This document shows, in pieces, positions 4,657 through 6,374 of a stretch of 6,374 nt of DNA. Each line of letters starts with the position of its first letter. Within the stretch, counting starts at the first letter, position 1. The stretch lies in the NCBI GenBank assembly GCA_035500455.1, contig DATJXG010000091.1:1-6374 (forward strand). The letters are read 5' to 3'. The position numbers and the translations under genes were made by a program. Source of the stretch: DATJXG01 sp035500455 (GTDB taxonomy: Bacteria > Acidobacteriota > Terriglobia > Terriglobales > Acidobacteriaceae). The notes beneath the pieces were generated by a model. The model saw only the letters and a list, made by a program, of their open reading frames with translations, was not told where the DNA came from and did no database searches.

Positions 4657-6180
4657 CTAGAGCGTGGGAACCGCGCTATGCTGTTTTAGGAGTGCATCAG
4701 AGTGCGCGGAGACCTCTGCCATAGTCACTTCATATCCCCATAAATTTGCCAAGTGCTGCAGTACTTGGGCGGTGTCCTTCTCCTGCACGACAATGCCGGA
4801 ATAGACCCGGTGTTGCAGCATCAACCGCCGGTCACCATCGAGGTCGACATCCACGACCTCGATCTCAGGATCGTTCTGCACGACGTCGAAGTGGTTGGCG
4901 AGGTTGGTGCGGACGGTACGGTACCCTCGCTCGTTATGGATAGCTTTAACTGTAAGATCGGATTTACCATCATCGTGCAGGTCGAAAAATTTCATTTTGC
5001 GCATCAGCGCAGGCGAGAGGAATTGGCGGACGAAGCTCTCATCCCGATGATTGGCCCATCCATCCTTCAGCACGCCCAACCAGTCGCGGCAGCCGGCGAT
5101 TTCCGGTAGCCAGGCGCGATCCTCATCGCTTGGTGTTTCGCAGACGCGCTGGATATCCTGCATCATGCCGAAGCCCAGTGCATAGGGGTTAATGCCCGAA
5201 TAACCTGGATGATCGAAATCTGGCTGGAATATCGCGCCAGTGTGGGACTGGAAGAACTCTATCACGGCGCCGTCGGTTAGAAACCCGGTTTGATGCAGCC
5301 GGTTCATGACGTAATAATGCACGAAGGTGGCACAACCCTCGTTCATCATTTTGGTCTGTTTCTGCGGATAGAAATACTGCGCGACATGGCGGACGATTCG
5401 CAAAATCTCGCGCTCCCAGGTTTTTAACAGCGGCGCATTTTTCTCCAGGAAATAGAGGATGTTCTCCTCGGGCAGGTCGAGAAGATGGCGGCGTTCAGCG
5501 TGGCTGTGCGCCTGGGCCGAGCGTGGTCCGCTCGCGGGGACTGAACGCCATAGTTCATTATAAGATCGCTCCTGCTCTTCCAACCGTTCGCGCGCGCGCC
5601 GCTCCTCCTCACGCAGATTAAGTGATTTGCGGCGCGGATATCGACTGACCCCCTGTGCCATGAGCGCGTGCGCCGCATCGAGAATGCGCTCGACCGCTTC
5701 TTCTCCATACCTGGCCTCGCAGCGCGCGATATATGTTTTTGCGAATTCGAGATAATCCAGAATGCCTTCGGCATCCGTCCATTGGCGGAACAGATTATTG
5801 TTCTTAAAAAAATGGTTGTGGCCAAAGGCTGCATGCGCGAGCACCAGAGTCTGCATCATCATGGAGTTTTCCTCCATGAGATAGGCGATGCAGGGATTGG
5901 AATTGATCACGATTTCATAGGCGAGATTACGCAGGCCATTGCGGTAGAGCATCTCGTCCCGTGCAAAATTTTTGCCGAACGACCAGTGTTGGTACATCAG
6001 CGGCATGCCGATGGAGGAATAGGCATCAAGCATCTGCTCGAAGGTGATTATCTCGATCTGGTTGGGGTAAATATCAAGCTTCAACTCATCCCGAGCGATT
6101 TTTTCTATGGCGTCATAGGCGCGCCGGAGGCTGTCGAAGTCCCAGTCTTTTTCCGCGCGGGGGAGGGGGGTATGTTTCAT
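4657..6180 (-). CDS. spoVR: SpoVR family protein (YcgB-like), complete
   Basis: The protein has 507 residues, the usual size for the family. Family hallmarks seen: WDFDSLRRAYDAIEKIA at 13-29, YPNQIEIITFEQMLDAYSSI at 38-57, HAAFGHNHFFKNN at 116-128, MMNEGCATFVHYYVMNRLH at 278-296, and the GYSGINPYALGF stretch at 326-337. A charged, probably coiled region lies at 185-208. There is no signal peptide or membrane segment, so it is cytoplasmic. The biochemical role is not established. SpoVR takes part in spore cortex formation in Bacillus; in proteobacteria its genes are linked to stress and stationary phase, usually with prkA and yeaH. The ATG at 6180 overlaps the yeaH stop as ATGA and has only a weak ribosome site, so translation is probably coupled to yeaH. 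Confidence 0.95.
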   Translation of the reverse strand: MKHTPLPRAEKDWDFDSLRRAYDAIEKIARDELKLDIYPNQIEIITFEQMLDAYSSIGMPLMYQHWSFGKNFARDEMLYRNGLRNLAYEIVINSNPCIAYLMEENSMMMQTLVLAHAAFGHNHFFKNNNLFRQWTDAEGILDYLEFAKTYIARCEARYGEEAVERILDAAHALMAQGVSRYPRRKSLNLREEERRARERLEEQERSYNELWRSVPASGPRSAQAHSHAERRHLLDLPEENILYFLEKNAPLLKTWEREILRIVRHVAQYFYPQKQTKMMNEGCATFVHYYVMNRLHQTGFLTDGAVIEFFQSHTGAIFQPDFDHPGYSGINPYALGFGMMQDIQRVCETPSDEDRAWLPEIAGCRDWLGVLKDGWANHRDESFVRQFLSPALMRKMKFFDLHDDGKSDLTVKAIHNERGYRTVRTNLANHFDVVQNDPEIEVVDVDLDGDRRLMLQHRVYSGIVVQEKDTAQVLQHLANLWGYEVTMAEVSAHSDALLKQHSAVPTL

Positions 6181-6374
6181 GTGGCCGCTCGCTGAATTTG
6201 GCCCCCGGGGGCAAAGAGCTCACGGAATACCGGATAAATCTGGCCCCGCTCGCTGACCTGCCGTGCGGCGATCTGCTGCCCGGATTTGATCAGTTGGTCA
6301 TAGGTGCGCCACAGATCAGTGGATTGCATCATGCCGCCCCCATTTTTCACTTCTATGTAGGCAAAATACTGGCA
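6177..6374 (-). CDS. yeaH: YeaH/YhbH family (DUF444) protein, last 65 codons
   Basis: The minus strand is open from the window edge to a TGA at 6177-6179. The visible end includes QYFAYIEVK at 2-10, LWRTYDQLIK at 21-30 and IYPVFRELFAP at 46-56, which fit the C-terminal end of DUF444 proteins. These are typically about 400 residues, carry a von Willebrand-like fold and accompany the PrkA-type serine kinase. The stop overlaps the spoVR start by four bases (ATGA), the usual order being prkA-yeaH-spoVR. The rest of the gene, its promoter and any prkA lie beyond base 6374. Confidence 0.85.
   Translation of the reverse strand, partial: CQYFAYIEVKNGGGMMQSTDLWRTYDQLIKSGQQIAARQVSERGQIYPVFRELFAPGGQIQRAAT

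Noticed and set aside
5668..6195. Plus-strand frame of 175 codons
   Set aside because: It is antisense to spoVR and spans the yeaH-spoVR junction; no family resemblance.
1..6374. CRISPR array, tRNA or rRNA gene
   Set aside because: No regularly spaced repeat series, no cloverleaf-like sequence with the T-loop motif and no ribosomal RNA stretch was seen on reading through.

Overview
This window looks like chromosomal DNA of a GC-rich proteobacterium, most likely an alphaproteobacterium. That is inferred from the yeaH-spoVR pair, an AdhP-type zinc alcohol dehydrogenase, a FixK/FNR-type box and the style of the acyl-CoA synthetase. Nothing in the sequence fixes the genus.

Layout from left to right. 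(1) Bases 1-567 (+) hold the 3' end of an AMP-forming acyl-CoA synthetase that starts outside the window. (2) Bases 742-1857 (-) hold an intact gene for a 371-residue protein with a single C-terminal membrane segment, resembling the RMD1/YagE (DUF155) group; it converges on the synthetase. (3) Bases 1858-2352 hold no gene, but contain imperfect repeats resembling insertion-sequence ends and a perfect 14-bp inverted repeat. (4) Bases 2353-3381 (-) hold a complete AdhP-type alcohol dehydrogenase. (5) Bases 3382-3813 hold no convincing gene but carry regulatory-looking DNA: a dyad close to the adhP start, a good FixK/FNR-type box and a -10-like hexamer further up, and a doubtful ORF that runs into adhP. 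(6) Bases 3814-4451 are a patchwork of three broken genes, all on the minus strand: a second, truncated and frameshifted copy of the 3' end of the RMD1-like gene, part of a PD-(D/E)XK nuclease-like protein, and a short internal piece of a type I restriction subunit HsdR. (7) Bases 4461-4656 are an unidentified spacer with short repeats and small hairpins. (8) Bases 4657-6374 (-) hold a complete SpoVR-family gene preceded by the 3' end of yeaH (DUF444). The two overlap by ATGA, so they form a translationally coupled operon, which in many proteobacteria starts with the serine kinase gene prkA.

The functional genes are an acyl-CoA ligase, a membrane-anchored protein of unknown role, a fermentative or micro-oxic alcohol dehydrogenase and a stress-associated operon. 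The notable feature is genome history. A repeat of about 272 bp, roughly 93% identical and in the same orientation, brackets the adhP region, and the right-hand copy is fused to restriction and nuclease debris. This marks a rearrangement or insertion hot spot. I see no intact new defence or mobile system, only traces that one was probably nearby.
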